A stretch of 64,000 nucleotides of DNA, from positions 8,895 to 72,894 of the forward strand of contig JAHBNG010000071.1 of assembly GCA_019217005.1 (NCBI GenBank), given 5' to 3'. Origin of the DNA: Chloroflexi bacterium TSY. GTDB lineage: Bacteria; Chloroflexota; Anaerolineae; Caldilineales; Caldilineaceae. Below the pieces are notes generated by a model. That model ran no database searches, had not been told where the DNA came from, and saw only the letters and a list, made by a program, of their open reading frames with translations. Below are positions 1 to 9,121 of the stretch, piece after piece (the stretch's first letter is position 1; every line of letters starts with the position of its first letter). A program made the position numbers and the translations under genes.

Positions 1-1091
1 AATTCAAAGTGATGTGAAGATAATGGCTCGATATTTAGCTTGTAGGCTTCTAGCTCTTTTTTCTGAGAAATCAGTTCTAGAACCTCCGGATTTTCTTCAG
101 ATTCCATTCTTTCTATGGCCAGATCACAAAGATTTGCCAGATCTCGCCCGGAGAACCCCTCCGTTCTTTCCGCTAAATCTTCTAGAGAAACTTTGCTCTC
201 ATAGCCCTCACGGATGATTCGTTTTTCTAAAATTTCTAATCGTGCAAGACCGTTAGGCAATGGCACATAGATTAGACGAGCACCAAATCGCTCCAGAATA
301 GGTTTGTCTATCGTCCAAGGCAAATTGGTTGCCGCGATGGTTAACACATAATTCACTTGTTCCGAATGTCTTGTCAGACCATCCAACTCCGCAAGCAATG
401 TTGAAACAATTCTACGTTCAGCTCCCGTGTCACCTTGATCACGTTGCGGTGCAAGTGCATCAAATTCCTCCAAGAAGATTACCGATGGAGCGCTATGACT
501 TGCCTCTCGATATAATTCACTGATCAACTGGGATGATTCGCCAAACCATTTTGATAATAGATCACTTACTTTGACACTAAAGAATGTTGCATCTAATTCA
601 TTTGATGCGGCGGCGGCTAACATTGTTTTACCGGTGCCAGGTGGTCCATAAAGGAGTATCTTATCGATGGGCCGACGATTGATATTATCGGGTCGACGCA
701 CAAGGGCGAAAGCATATGATGACTTAATCGCTAACTTACACTCCTCTAAATTACCAATGTCATTCCACTCAATTTTTGCTTGTGTGATAAATGATCTGAT
801 TCTATCTTGATGTTGATTTGAACGAGAGCCGTTATCCGTAGGTTTTGAGGAAGATGATTGCTCTAATTGATTCGCTAACTCGGAATATGCAGTTGCTACT
901 TCGAGTTGCCGTTGCTTTACTTCTAAATTTACAGCGTATTCGGCAAGCTGAGTCTGCAATTTAGCGCAGTGTCGATAACTTTGAGCCGCTGCCTTAAAGT
1001 TTTTTGCTGTTCGTTGATGGCGAGCTCGCTTTAATTGATGGTCCAGCTGTTGACTGATAAGACCACCCAAATTGACTGTTTGTCTATCCAT
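1..1091 (-). CDS. Vps4/katanin-like AAA ATPase with N-terminal MIT-like helical domain (partial)
   Basis: The frame is open from an ATG at 1091 to the left edge, so the C-terminus is missing. Residues 1-85 are helical and charged, with the Y-x-x-A-like pattern of MIT domains. The AAA core follows: Walker A GPPGTGKT (about residue 149), a Vps4-type SKWFGESS segment, Walker B-like IFLEEFDAL (first acidic residue Glu instead of the usual Asp), then AERRI and ATNLPW-type sensor/arginine-finger regions. The phrase ATNLPWTIDKPILERF followed by IYVPLP is closer to Vps4/katanin than to FtsH or CDC48. It lies 127 bp downstream of, and on the same strand as, the coiled-coil gene at 1219-1818. In archaea and eukaryotes such ATPases disassemble ESCRT-III polymers; that role here is inference. 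The AAA assignment is certain, the MIT call less so. Confidence 0.85.
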   Translation of the reverse strand, partial: MDRQTVNLGGLISQQLDHQLKRARHQRTAKNFKAAAQSYRHCAKLQTQLAEYAVNLEVKQRQLEVATAYSELANQLEQSSSSKPTDNGSRSNQHQDRIRSFITQAKIEWNDIGNLEECKLAIKSSYAFALVRRPDNINRRPIDKILLYGPPGTGKTMLAAAASNELDATFFSVKVSDLLSKWFGESSQLISELYREASHSAPSVIFLEEFDALAPQRDQGDTGAERRIVSTLLAELDGLTRHSEQVNYVLTIAATNLPWTIDKPILERFGARLIYVPLPNGLARLEILEKRIIREGYESKVSLEDLAERTEGFSGRDLANLCDLAIERMESEENPEVLELISQKKELEAYKLNIEPLSSHHFE

Positions 1092-1218
1092 TTGTCGATC
1101 ATTTAAGGAATATGCGTTCTATGCAGTCGTCGGGTTAGAAACTATCCGAAAAGTAGTTGTGGGTCCGACCAACTTCCCGGGTGAAAATACATCATCACAC
1201 AACTTTTCAGACAAGCGC
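1092..1218. other. Spacer between the ESCRT-like and Vps4-like genes
   Basis: The gap contains a copy of an ~88-bp dispersed repeat (see 1139-1226), which also overlaps the last codons of the upstream gene. No terminator with a T-run is evident in the transcribed orientation, so co-transcription of the two genes is possible. Confidence 0.4.
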
Positions 1219-1226
1219 TTAGTCAG
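1139..1226 (+). repeat. Dispersed palindromic-end repeat family A, copy 1
   Basis: About 88 bp opening with CTATCCGAAAAGT and closing with ACTTTTCAGACAAG. Related copies lie at 17963-18055 and 44928-45017. In the better-preserved copy 3 the ends TATCCGAAAAGT and ACTTTTCGGATA are perfect 12-bp inverted repeats, so this is probably a small MITE or REP-like element. Copy 1 has diverged most. Confidence 0.6.
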
Positions 1227-1818
1227 TTATACTACGGGGAGATTCAGTGAATCCCGATTCCATAACGTCAGAAAAATCTTCTTCAGATGTCAGCGCCTCA
1301 GATGCAGCCGACATCTGGATTTCGGCCAAAATCGCATCGACTTCCATATCTCCAGTTGCTGTTCCGCTGTCCGCTAATTGTGCATCTCCAAATGCTTTTA
1401 GGATTTGGTCGAGCTTCTGATCTGCTACGGTTCCTACCGTTACCATTTCGTCTACCCAATTCCCGATTTCTAACGCATCCGTTTCCTTGAGAATATTCCC
1501 TAGCGGGCTGTCTGCGCCTAATTCTTGATAGGCCATCGTCAGATCGACGATTTGGATGAGTTTACCGACTCTCTGCATGTTCTTTTGAAGGATATCAATA
1601 CGGCGCGAGATGTCTCGAATCTGACGAGCCTTAACTTGCTGTAAGGACGGCGATTTTTCTCGCTTGGCTTCTTCAAATAAAGTTGTTTTCTGGCGTTCAA
1701 ATTCCTGAAGATCACGCAACTGTTTTTGTTCAGATGCCTCGAGTTTAACTTTCTCTAGATGTAGTTCATCATAACTTAAATCAGCTAAACTGTTCCTTCG
1801 TCTAAATAAGTTTCTCAT
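1219..1818 (-). CDS. Coiled-coil protein resembling ESCRT-III/Snf7
   Basis: 199 aa. The N-terminus is basic (RNLFRRRNS) and is followed by a long helical hairpin, roughly residues 14-54 and 56-95, rich in Glu, Lys, Gln and Arg. A shorter helical region with WVDEMVTVGTVADQKLDQIL and an acidic tail containing EVDAILAEI come after. The order basic N-terminus, long hairpin, short helices, acidic tail with a final amphipathic segment, and the ~200-aa length, match the Snf7/CHMP/CdvB fold. Sequence identity is too low for certainty. GGAGAG lies 9 nt before the ATG. The next gene on the strand encodes a Vps4-like ATPase, the known partner of ESCRT-III, which strengthens the call. An unrelated coiled-coil protein is the main alternative. 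Confidence 0.5.
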   Translation of the reverse strand: MRNLFRRRNSLADLSYDELHLEKVKLEASEQKQLRDLQEFERQKTTLFEEAKREKSPSLQQVKARQIRDISRRIDILQKNMQRVGKLIQIVDLTMAYQELGADSPLGNILKETDALEIGNWVDEMVTVGTVADQKLDQILKAFGDAQLADSGTATGDMEVDAILAEIQMSAASEALTSEEDFSDVMESGFTESPRSITD

Positions 1819-2672
1819 AATTCATTCTCTCCAAAATGTAAGCTGCCAAAAAAGTCAAACTCGTTAACGAAATGGTTTTTGCAAGATGCAAATCCTATAC
1901 CACAATTCGTCTCATTGTAAATCCACCTTGAGTACCTCCCAGATCCTCATAGCCACATCATTTAAACTTCGAACAATTGTCTCTCGACAGAAAACGATTC
2001 TATTGTCCGAAGTTTAAGAGGCGTCTCTATCAGAATAACGATTTCAAACTTATTTTGATCAAATGCGATAACTTCATCATGAGCAGTATAACAGAAAATC
2101 TAGATGAAATCTACCAGGATTTTCCATATATTTGCTGTTACTTTACAACTATGCCAACATAGGGCAAACGGAGATCTCGATGAAAGCGAGTTTTCATCAT
2201 AACCATGACATGGGTAAATCAAAAAAAGAAAGGCTTGGCTCATTTATGAGAAGAGTAAAACGAGTGCAATTCTGAGAGAAAAAGTGAGTTTGATTCACTC
2301 TCTCAGCTGATGAGCGAAAGGGTCAGGTGCAGTTGACACTGGATAGCAATTCTGCAGAGAATCATCTTGTAACACGAGCAACGAGAAGAAACGGCACACC
2401 AAATATCAACAGGACCCAGAAGACGTCAGAGAAGAAATAGCAAAATGATAAGCGAGGATGGGATCTCCAGCTATTCCTATTAGAAATGGCCAGTATCTCA
2501 TACGAAGGAGTATTCAGATGTATGAAATTTCTATGTATCAATGAACCTCTGAGCTATTTCATACCTAGTCGGGTTCAGTACCAATCATTATATCATCCGC
2601 AGAGAAATTTGACAACCCTGCAAAAAGTGGTCCGGAATGTAGCTGAATCTCGCTTGCTGACTTGCGGTTTTC
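1819..2672. other. Long intergenic region without a recognisable gene
   Basis: 854 bp. Only short, low-complexity open frames are present on either strand and none resembles a protein family. The one structured feature is the palindromic repeat at 1957-2015, whose inverted twin lies at 29773-29830. Promoters for the minus-strand gene at 1219-1818 presumably lie at the left end, but no convincing -35/-10 pair was identified. Confidence 0.5.
1957..2015 (+). repeat. Palindromic repeat family B, copy 1
   Basis: The arms TTAAACTTCGAACAATTGT and the complementary end ATTGTCCGAAGTTTAA flank a core containing CTCTCGACAGAAAACGATTC. The same sequence occurs in reverse orientation at 29773-29830 with only a few mismatches. 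Small size, near-perfect inverted ends and absence of coding capacity suggest a MITE or REP-type element. Confidence 0.65.
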
Positions 2673-4919
2673 CTACTTTGTGACTGTCACTTGACCACAA
2701 TGTACGAGCTTTCTGCGAATCGCTCTAACATCATCACGCATCCCAATCACAACGGAATACTCTTCTGTGGGCGTCTCTGGATTCAAATTAATATCTACCT
2801 CATCCCGCACAAACTGACCCACATCCCACGTACTCGTCGGAAATCGCTGCAACACCTCGCCCTCTCGATCAAGCCGCTCGCCCCAAACGCCTTCGGGGCC
2901 GATGACCTGCGCTGTGGCGAGGTAGTCCACATCGAGCGGCTCTGTGGCTTGCCACCAGAGACGTACATGAACCCAACCACTGGGGGGATGGAGCTCTGTA
3001 TCTCTGGCTGAGACTTGCGGGTTGAGGATTTCGCAGGCGAAGAGGTGGAGACCGGGTGCGAGTTCGGCGTTGGGATAGACCGCTTGTGGGCTGAGGGCAG
3101 GGAGTTCATCAAAATGGGTTTTGAGTGCGTAACCGGTGAGGTTGATGCCACGCGGGCTTTGCTCGGTGATGATGGGATAGTGTTGGCTGATCCAGCGTTC
3201 GACGTTGCGGTCGTCATCGACACCGTCCAGGTGGCTTTGGGTGAGCCAGAGGGTGGCGGCACCCAGTTCTTTGGGAATGCCGCGGATGGGTGGGCCAACA
3301 ATTTCGTCAAGTTGGTCAGGTGCGATATATTCACCGAAGAGACCAAAGACTGGTAGGACTTCGAATGGGTAACGCTGTTGGAGGTACCAGTCCATGGGGC
3401 GGTGGGTGTAGTTGAGGTGTGCGACAGCGGCGCTGGTTAGACCAGGGCTGGCTTGCTGATACTCGTCGATGTAGTTGGCGGCAGCGCGCCAGTTTTCGCG
3501 GTAGGCATCAGGTGTCCAGAGGCGTGGAAGGGCAAAGGCAATCAGTAGGACCGTGATCACGCTCATGACCCAACCAATTATGCGCCAGTAGGTACCTAGC
3601 GACACAACGCCTGCTGCAATGACCCAAAGGACAAATGGAGCCATAAAGAGCAGATAGCGGTCTTCAGCAAAGATGGAGTCGCTGCGACTAAGGAGGAGAT
3701 TGGCGATGAGAAGAGGCGTCCCGATCCAAACGAGGAGCCAGAGTCGTTCCAGGTAGATGTTCGCTGCGGTCTGAGGGTGATTGACAAAAGATAATGATTC
3801 AAGAAGTCCACGAAGAGACACGAAGCCAAGACCGTTCTTCATGAACTTTGTGTTCCTATGTGGCTCACCTAGATCTTGAGGTGTTTTCGTTTGAGAAGGT
3901 GAGGATGGAAGTCGGGGCAACAGGAATCCGAGGAGCAGAAGAATGCCAAAGATCATGAGTGCCACGTCTGCAACACCGTCGGGCCAATTCTCGCGCCAGA
4001 TGGTAAAGATCTTGAGCAAACTTCGGGTGTTTGGGATAAAATTGGCGAACGCTGTCGCAGGAGCGCTCTCCACCGCGTTGACGCCCCAAGCATTGCGAGC
4101 CAGTGGCAAGAATAACACTCCTACGATGCTTAGCGCGATGGTCCCCTCCACAAACCGCCTCACATTCAGACGACTTGGCCAGCGAACACTCGTTGACCTA
4201 TCCTGTGACTCAATCCGTTTTAACGGATTTCCCTTATCAGACAGGTATTTCAATGCCTGACGATTCTGGCCATTCTGGCTCTCGTACGCCTGATTCTGCT
4301 CCCGATCCACCACATGCAACACGATCAACGCCAACCCCATCGCTGGCAACATAAACGCGCTAAAAAGATATGAATAGAGAGCGAATTCCATCGCCACGAT
4401 CATGCCGATCCACCAGAGAATCCGCCTCGCGGTACGATCTTCCCACCACGCACGCGCCAGACAATAGGCGGCCCAGACGATTCCCGTTGTGGCGGGTTGG
4501 AACATGCGGAGTTCCTGGCTATACCAGACGAGTACTGGACTCAGCGCGACGAATAATCCTGTCAGTAGGGCGGTGATACGTCCGCTAATTCTACGCGCGA
4601 GGAGCAAAACGCCCAGGACGGTGAGAACACCAAGCAGCGCGCCGGATGCGCGCAGGGCTGTATCGTTTTGATTGAGTCCCAAGGGTGTGAGAAGCCAGTG
4701 CCAAAGCTTGAGTAAGGTATAGTAAGCAGGTGGATGCTTCTCTTCGAGCAGACGGAAGGTAGCAGGCCACATGTAGTCGATGCCTTCTTGGACCGCCCAA
4801 CGCAGGGTGATGGCTTCATCAAACCAGAAGCTGTGGTAGTCGAGTCGCCAAAAGCGGGTGAGGGTGGCGATGGCGAGGATGATGAGTTCGGGGTATGGCT
4901 TGGGAGACGATTGGTTCAT
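2673..4919 (-). CDS. GT-C fold membrane glycosyltransferase (PMT/ArnT-like)
   Basis: 748 aa polytopic membrane protein. Near the N-terminus WFDEAITLRW carries the acidic residue expected in the first extracytoplasmic loop of GT-C transferases, and EKHPPAYYTLLKLW is the HPP-x-YY motif seen in PMT/ArnT-type and related prokaryotic proteins. Multiple hydrophobic segments follow, with a soluble loop or insert around residues 215-260 and a C-terminal extracytoplasmic domain of roughly 250 residues (beta-rich, with GYALKTHFDELP). The family transfers sugars from polyprenyl-phosphate donors to proteins or lipids outside the membrane; donor and acceptor are unknown. The start is the first ATG of the conserved N-terminus, though no strong ribosome binding site precedes it. 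Confidence 0.8.
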   Translation of the reverse strand: MNQSSPKPYPELIILAIATLTRFWRLDYHSFWFDEAITLRWAVQEGIDYMWPATFRLLEEKHPPAYYTLLKLWHWLLTPLGLNQNDTALRASGALLGVLTVLGVLLLARRISGRITALLTGLFVALSPVLVWYSQELRMFQPATTGIVWAAYCLARAWWEDRTARRILWWIGMIVAMEFALYSYLFSAFMLPAMGLALIVLHVVDREQNQAYESQNGQNRQALKYLSDKGNPLKRIESQDRSTSVRWPSRLNVRRFVEGTIALSIVGVLFLPLARNAWGVNAVESAPATAFANFIPNTRSLLKIFTIWRENWPDGVADVALMIFGILLLLGFLLPRLPSSPSQTKTPQDLGEPHRNTKFMKNGLGFVSLRGLLESLSFVNHPQTAANIYLERLWLLVWIGTPLLIANLLLSRSDSIFAEDRYLLFMAPFVLWVIAAGVVSLGTYWRIIGWVMSVITVLLIAFALPRLWTPDAYRENWRAAANYIDEYQQASPGLTSAAVAHLNYTHRPMDWYLQQRYPFEVLPVFGLFGEYIAPDQLDEIVGPPIRGIPKELGAATLWLTQSHLDGVDDDRNVERWISQHYPIITEQSPRGINLTGYALKTHFDELPALSPQAVYPNAELAPGLHLFACEILNPQVSARDTELHPPSGWVHVRLWWQATEPLDVDYLATAQVIGPEGVWGERLDREGEVLQRFPTSTWDVGQFVRDEVDINLNPETPTEEYSVVIGMRDDVRAIRRKLVHCGQVTVTK

Positions 4920-5157
4920 TTCATGCTTGCTACGATGCCCATTGGGTGAGCATGAACAAACAAGCTGTTTGTTCTACTTTTTTGTGGGTGTGTACCACAA
5001 AGTGTCTATTTGTTTGGGCCTGCAATGGTGCAGGCCGTCGGCCCAAACAGGGGCCTTGCGGCGCACTCAACCATCAATTGCATATCGACAAAAAGTTGTC
5101 GATCTTGATCCGTTAAGGGCCTAAATGGAGACCGATTGATCAGAGAATCTGCTTCAT
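4920..5157. other. Intergenic hairpin, possible terminator of recJ-opposed transcripts
   Basis: The region contains nested stems around 5008-5046: GTTTGGGCC pairs with GGCCCAAAC, and CCTGCA pairs with TGCAGG inside it. A diverged half of repeat family C (GTGTACCACAAAGTGT, 4989-5006) precedes it. The hairpin lies after the recJ stop and before the GT-C gene start, both on the minus strand, so it may end the recJ transcript. Confidence 0.45.
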
Positions 5158-7752
5158 TTACAGACGTTGGGACACACTGTCTTTTTTGTCGAGCTGGATG
5201 AGTTCGTCAACCTTTGTGCGGAGAAAAAATCGTCGGTAAGCGCGAATTTCGTTTAGACATCTCTCTAGTTCAGTTTGTAGCTGAGCTGTGCGTTCGGCGT
5301 TTTCGTCTTGGGTCCCTTGCATGAGGTAGACTTGATTGACCGTCTCTTCACCTGTGGTGCGGATGAGTCCTTTGGCAACAAGCCATTGCAGCCCGAGACG
5401 AATGATCTGTTCTGTCATACCAAGACGTGCAGCTGCGCGCTGGATAGAGAAGGCATTGTCCCGGTTCATGGCGTGTTTGCACATACCGGCGATGCTTTGC
5501 AGAACACTTGCCACTGAGTCATTTGTTGTTTTTTTCCCGCATAAGTAGAGAATGCTGGGCTGAACTTGGCTTAAGATTTCGTGTAGTAATGCTGAGGCTG
5601 GTGGTGTACTCCACAAGATGAGAGGTCGATCAGATTGTGCAGTGGTCAGTTCTGTGCGCGGTGAATAGATGACATCGGCGCTGCTTATCCTGTTGATGTT
5701 GACGATGCCGCCCTGAACGTCATTCTCGTTCGCGCGATTCTGGTTCGTTCCATTGTCTGGATTTTGATTCGTGGGTAGATAGATACCTTCCGCATACCAG
5801 AGCGCTTCTTCGTGTTTGGGAAGGTCGCTGGGTTCGATTGTCTGATGACGAAAGTCATGAATCTGAAGACCGGTTTGTGCCTTTTCTCCGGAGGTTGTTC
5901 CTATCTGGAGTGGGACCTCTTCGCTAGCACGACTGGCGATATAGGTTAGCTGTAAGCTCCGCTCGCCCCGAAATTCGTTGATATCTAGCGTGTAAACAAG
6001 ATCCAGCGGTGCGGAGGGGAGCGTACTTTGTCCGCCATTGAACCAGATAACAGGGAGAACAACGCTATTTTCGACTTGTTGAACAGTCAGGCGGCGATGC
6101 GTGCCATCTTGTCCCAATGTGCGGTCATGGATGATACGCAGATTTTGACTCATGAACTGCGGCGTTGGGTTGCCATTGCCAAAGGGTGCCAGTCGCTGTA
6201 AATCTTCAGCGAGCGACATGGTGATCTCATCAAGAGGCAGTATGGCATCAATGGTCAGGCTGGGAGGACCATCTTCTGTACGATGTAGTTCGATTTGGCG
6301 GTCCAGCTCGCGGCGGAAGGCATTGATGTTTTCGGGTAAAAGGCTCAAGCCTGCTGCACCAGGGTGCCCGCCGTGATTCAAAAGCAAGTGGCTACAAGCA
6401 GCGATGGATGCACCGATGTCGACGCCTTGGATGCTGCGCGCACTGCCGCGCGCTGGTTCACCTGGTGGGTTGAGCAGCAGGACGGTGGGACGGTTGTATT
6501 CTTCGACGAGGCGCGAGGCAACGATACCAACAATCCCTGCATGCCAACCGGGATGGCTGAGCACCAGACCATTGTAGTTGAGCAGGCTGGGATCGCGCTC
6601 GATCATCTCTCGGGCAACATTCGCAATCTGTTGAGTAAGTTGGCGACGCTCTTGGTTCAGGCGCTCCATCTTGGCTGCAAGTTGTCCGGCACGAATTGCA
6701 TCTTGTGTCGTGAGCAATTCGACGGCTACGGTCGCGTCTTCGAGGCGACCTAGTGCATTCATGCGCGGTCCGAGTTGGAAGCCAATCGACTCTGCATTGA
6801 CGCTCTCGGGCGATATACGTGAAACGTTCATCAATGCCAACAACCCAACGCGTTGAGTCTTGCGTAGCTGTTTCAGCCCGATTTGGAGTAAGTAACGGGC
6901 GTCGTGAACCTGTTCTGCAACATCTGCCACAATACCCAAGGCAACCAGATCCAGCAGTTCTTTTTCCTCCCCTGAACAATCTGCAAGCCGGTAAAGCTCC
7001 TGGATTAGTTTGTAGGCGACACCAACGCCTGGCAAGGTGCGCAGTGGATCGTCAGGGGGCTGAAATTTGGGATTGACGATTGCATCAGACCAGCGAACAG
7101 AGGGTAAATGAGTAGTTTGTGCATCAACATCTATGTCGCTGTTGGAGTCAGCCATAATGTACTGTAGACCACCCGGCATTGGGAGACCCCACAAAGGATC
7201 AATGCCTGGCGCAAGTCCCAAAAATTCGGCTGTTAGGTCGTGGTGATCTGTGACGACAACCGTTAAACCGTGTGCTTTGGCAAGAGCAATGCCTTCTACC
7301 TCGGCGATTCCCGTATCGCACGTGAGCAATAGATTCGGCTGCCATTCTGGATCCTCCAGCCACGGTTTGAGGAAATCGGTTCGGATACCGTGGCTTTCCG
7401 CAAATCGGTTGGGAACATGAAATCGCACTCGCTCCGGGGTCGTTAGCTTGAGCAATCCCGCCACGAGTAGTGATGTGCTGGTCTGTCCATCAACGTCAAA
7501 GTCCCCCCAAACGAGAATATTCTGCCGATGTTCAACCGCATGATAGAGCAACTCCGCTGCTTCGGCGACGCCGAGTAACGCCGTGGGAAAGGCGGGCGTG
7601 TAATGTGCAGGATCAAGAAACTTGCGCGCCTTCTGTGGGGTATCGAAACCGCGTTGAGTCAAAAGCTGAGCGATAAGCGGATGTCCGCCAACTTCCTCAA
7701 TTAAAGCAGGAGATGGTTCGGTGATCGGGGTGATCGTCCAGGCACGTTCCAT
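5158..7752 (-). CDS. recJ: Single-stranded-DNA-specific exonuclease RecJ
   Basis: 864 aa, longer than E. coli RecJ (577 aa). The DHH phosphoesterase motifs are clear: WGDFDVDG (~residue 84), TCDTGIAE (~150), VVTDHHD (~168) and the DHHA1 motif GGHPGAAG (~460). An OB-like domain follows, with FGNGNPTP and LRIIHDRTLG. The C-terminal ~250 residues hold a winged-helix-like segment (FSIQRAAARLGMTEQIIRLG) not present in the enterobacterial protein. RecJ degrades ssDNA 5'-3' in recombination, mismatch and base-excision repair. The ATG directly abuts the stop of the upstream nuclease gene, so the two are co-transcribed and probably translationally coupled. Confidence 0.96.
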   Translation of the reverse strand: MERAWTITPITEPSPALIEEVGGHPLIAQLLTQRGFDTPQKARKFLDPAHYTPAFPTALLGVAEAAELLYHAVEHRQNILVWGDFDVDGQTSTSLLVAGLLKLTTPERVRFHVPNRFAESHGIRTDFLKPWLEDPEWQPNLLLTCDTGIAEVEGIALAKAHGLTVVVTDHHDLTAEFLGLAPGIDPLWGLPMPGGLQYIMADSNSDIDVDAQTTHLPSVRWSDAIVNPKFQPPDDPLRTLPGVGVAYKLIQELYRLADCSGEEKELLDLVALGIVADVAEQVHDARYLLQIGLKQLRKTQRVGLLALMNVSRISPESVNAESIGFQLGPRMNALGRLEDATVAVELLTTQDAIRAGQLAAKMERLNQERRQLTQQIANVAREMIERDPSLLNYNGLVLSHPGWHAGIVGIVASRLVEEYNRPTVLLLNPPGEPARGSARSIQGVDIGASIAACSHLLLNHGGHPGAAGLSLLPENINAFRRELDRQIELHRTEDGPPSLTIDAILPLDEITMSLAEDLQRLAPFGNGNPTPQFMSQNLRIIHDRTLGQDGTHRRLTVQQVENSVVLPVIWFNGGQSTLPSAPLDLVYTLDINEFRGERSLQLTYIASRASEEVPLQIGTTSGEKAQTGLQIHDFRHQTIEPSDLPKHEEALWYAEGIYLPTNQNPDNGTNQNRANENDVQGGIVNINRISSADVIYSPRTELTTAQSDRPLILWSTPPASALLHEILSQVQPSILYLCGKKTTNDSVASVLQSIAGMCKHAMNRDNAFSIQRAAARLGMTEQIIRLGLQWLVAKGLIRTTGEETVNQVYLMQGTQDENAERTAQLQTELERCLNEIRAYRRFFLRTKVDELIQLDKKDSVSQRL

Positions 7753-8664
7753 TTAGAAGGCCAACTCCTCGATTTGATCAAGTGTGAATTCAAGGGCCGT
7801 TTCTGTGTCCACCATGAAAAAGTCTTCCAGGTCACTGCCATCGAGTTCATCTATATCTCCAGCGGTAAGACCTCGGTTGCAGCGACTACGATAGACACAG
7901 TAATTGCAGAATCGTTTGCGGTTGATCTCCGTATCTAATACTTTAGGGAAATCCTCTTCGCTGGTGTAGGCAAGGATTTTTGCTAGAATCTGATGTAGAC
8001 GCTCTCCATTCTCGGCGTGTTGTGCGCTATCATATTGAAAGCGAATTGGCTGTTGGGGAGCAGCTGTAAACCAATAGAGCATGGTCACCTGTTCAGGTTG
8101 AATGGGGCCGAATGGTAGGTTTGCACTGGCCTCAACAAGCACGTAGGGATAGCAGATCGTCTGGAGTCGATGGCGCAAGGTTATGGGATCCGGGCGGCGG
8201 CGGTTGGTTTTCCAGTCAACAATCATGACTGGAGCCTGTCCAATACCGGGATTGTCTCCTTTATTGGTTGCTGCGATCAGATCATACTTTGCTGCCAGAC
8301 GATAGCGTCCATTTGTATCTCCAAAGGGAATACTCAAGACTCGTTCCACCTCAATGTGGTCGCTGGGCAGTTCTGAGGGGCGATCGCTCTGATAGGCTTG
8401 AAACCATCCATCTAATGGCGGCACAAGGCCTTGAGAAAGAAGATCGGGGTCCAGACCGATCTCGGCGCGCTCGACCAACCGATGGAAAGTTGAGCCTAAC
8501 CGCATCAACTCTTCAAAGTCCTGGACGGGCGCTGCTTCAACGGCTGGCCAAGGCAACTGTTCTACATAGGTCAACCAGAAACGTCGCGGACAATCTTCAA
8601 ATGCCTGTAGACTTGATTGACTAAAACTGAAGGTTTCGGGTAGTTCTAATGCTTGGTTGGACAT
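7753..8664 (-). CDS. PD-(D/E)XK nuclease with a probable 4Fe-4S cluster (Cas4/AddB-like)
   Basis: 303 aa from the ATG at 8664; an in-frame ATG at 8682 would add six residues but MSNQALELPE looks like the natural start. SFSQSSLQAFEDCPRRFW at the N-terminus supplies one cysteine (~26), VDWKTNR (~149) is the catalytic D-x-K strand of the RecB-like nuclease fold, and FCNYCVYRSRCNRG (~250-263) supplies three more cysteines. This 1+3 cysteine spacing is typical of iron-sulphur nucleases such as AddB and Cas4. No CRISPR array or cas genes are nearby. The gene abuts recJ, so a role in DNA end processing or repair is the simplest reading. Confidence 0.88.
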   Translation of the reverse strand: MSNQALELPETFSFSQSSLQAFEDCPRRFWLTYVEQLPWPAVEAAPVQDFEELMRLGSTFHRLVERAEIGLDPDLLSQGLVPPLDGWFQAYQSDRPSELPSDHIEVERVLSIPFGDTNGRYRLAAKYDLIAATNKGDNPGIGQAPVMIVDWKTNRRRPDPITLRHRLQTICYPYVLVEASANLPFGPIQPEQVTMLYWFTAAPQQPIRFQYDSAQHAENGERLHQILAKILAYTSEEDFPKVLDTEINRKRFCNYCVYRSRCNRGLTAGDIDELDGSDLEDFFMVDTETALEFTLDQIEELAF

Positions 8665-9121
8665 GGCATCATGATAGCACATTTAGGAGAAAGAGGCTAG
8701 GGGAAGAAGAGGCTGGGGAGGAGGCTGAGGAAGAGGGGGTACAAGGGTGTGGTTTTTCTTGTAGAAGATAGAAGAGATCGGTTCTTCCGCAATAGAGGGG
8801 TTGAACTTCCCGGACACGCTTTGTATGTAATGGCAGTTCCAAAAGGGCGCGTTGAAGAAGAACTGATAGAGAGAACCAGCAGCGTGTTATGTCAACATAT
8901 AGATGAGGACAAAGGCAAGGAACCCAAAGGCGATACATAGTAAAAAATTAGGGGTGGTTCATTTTAGGCGGACAATTAGGTTTACATTTTTGCAAAGAGA
9001 AAAGATGTTTATATTTTCTACTTTGAGCCATGCTCAGGCAGAAAATGACCTCAATATAGATTTTTATCTATGTATCAAAAGTGTAAACCTAATTCTGAAC
9101 CACCCCAAAAATTAGAAGCAA
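8665..9121. other. Intergenic region with an inverted-repeat element
   Basis: About 457 bp upstream of the nuclease gene. The first ~60 bp are purine-rich. No coding sequence is supported. The right half is taken up by the inverted-repeat element at 8951-9106. Confidence 0.5.
8951..9106. repeat. Inverted-repeat-bounded element (~156 bp)
   Basis: The left end GGGGTGGTTCATTTTAGG...AATTAGGTTTACA and the right end TGTAAACCTAATTCTGAACC are inverted copies, with about 12 extra bases in the left arm. The interior has no coding capacity. It lies just outside the IS110 relic and could be a MITE or a separate insertion. Only one copy is seen in this window. Confidence 0.5.

Noticed and set aside
7753..8664. 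Cas4 call for the Fe-S nuclease
   Set aside because: No other cas gene or array is present and the gene is coupled to recJ, so only the wider PD-(D/E)XK Fe-S family is claimed.
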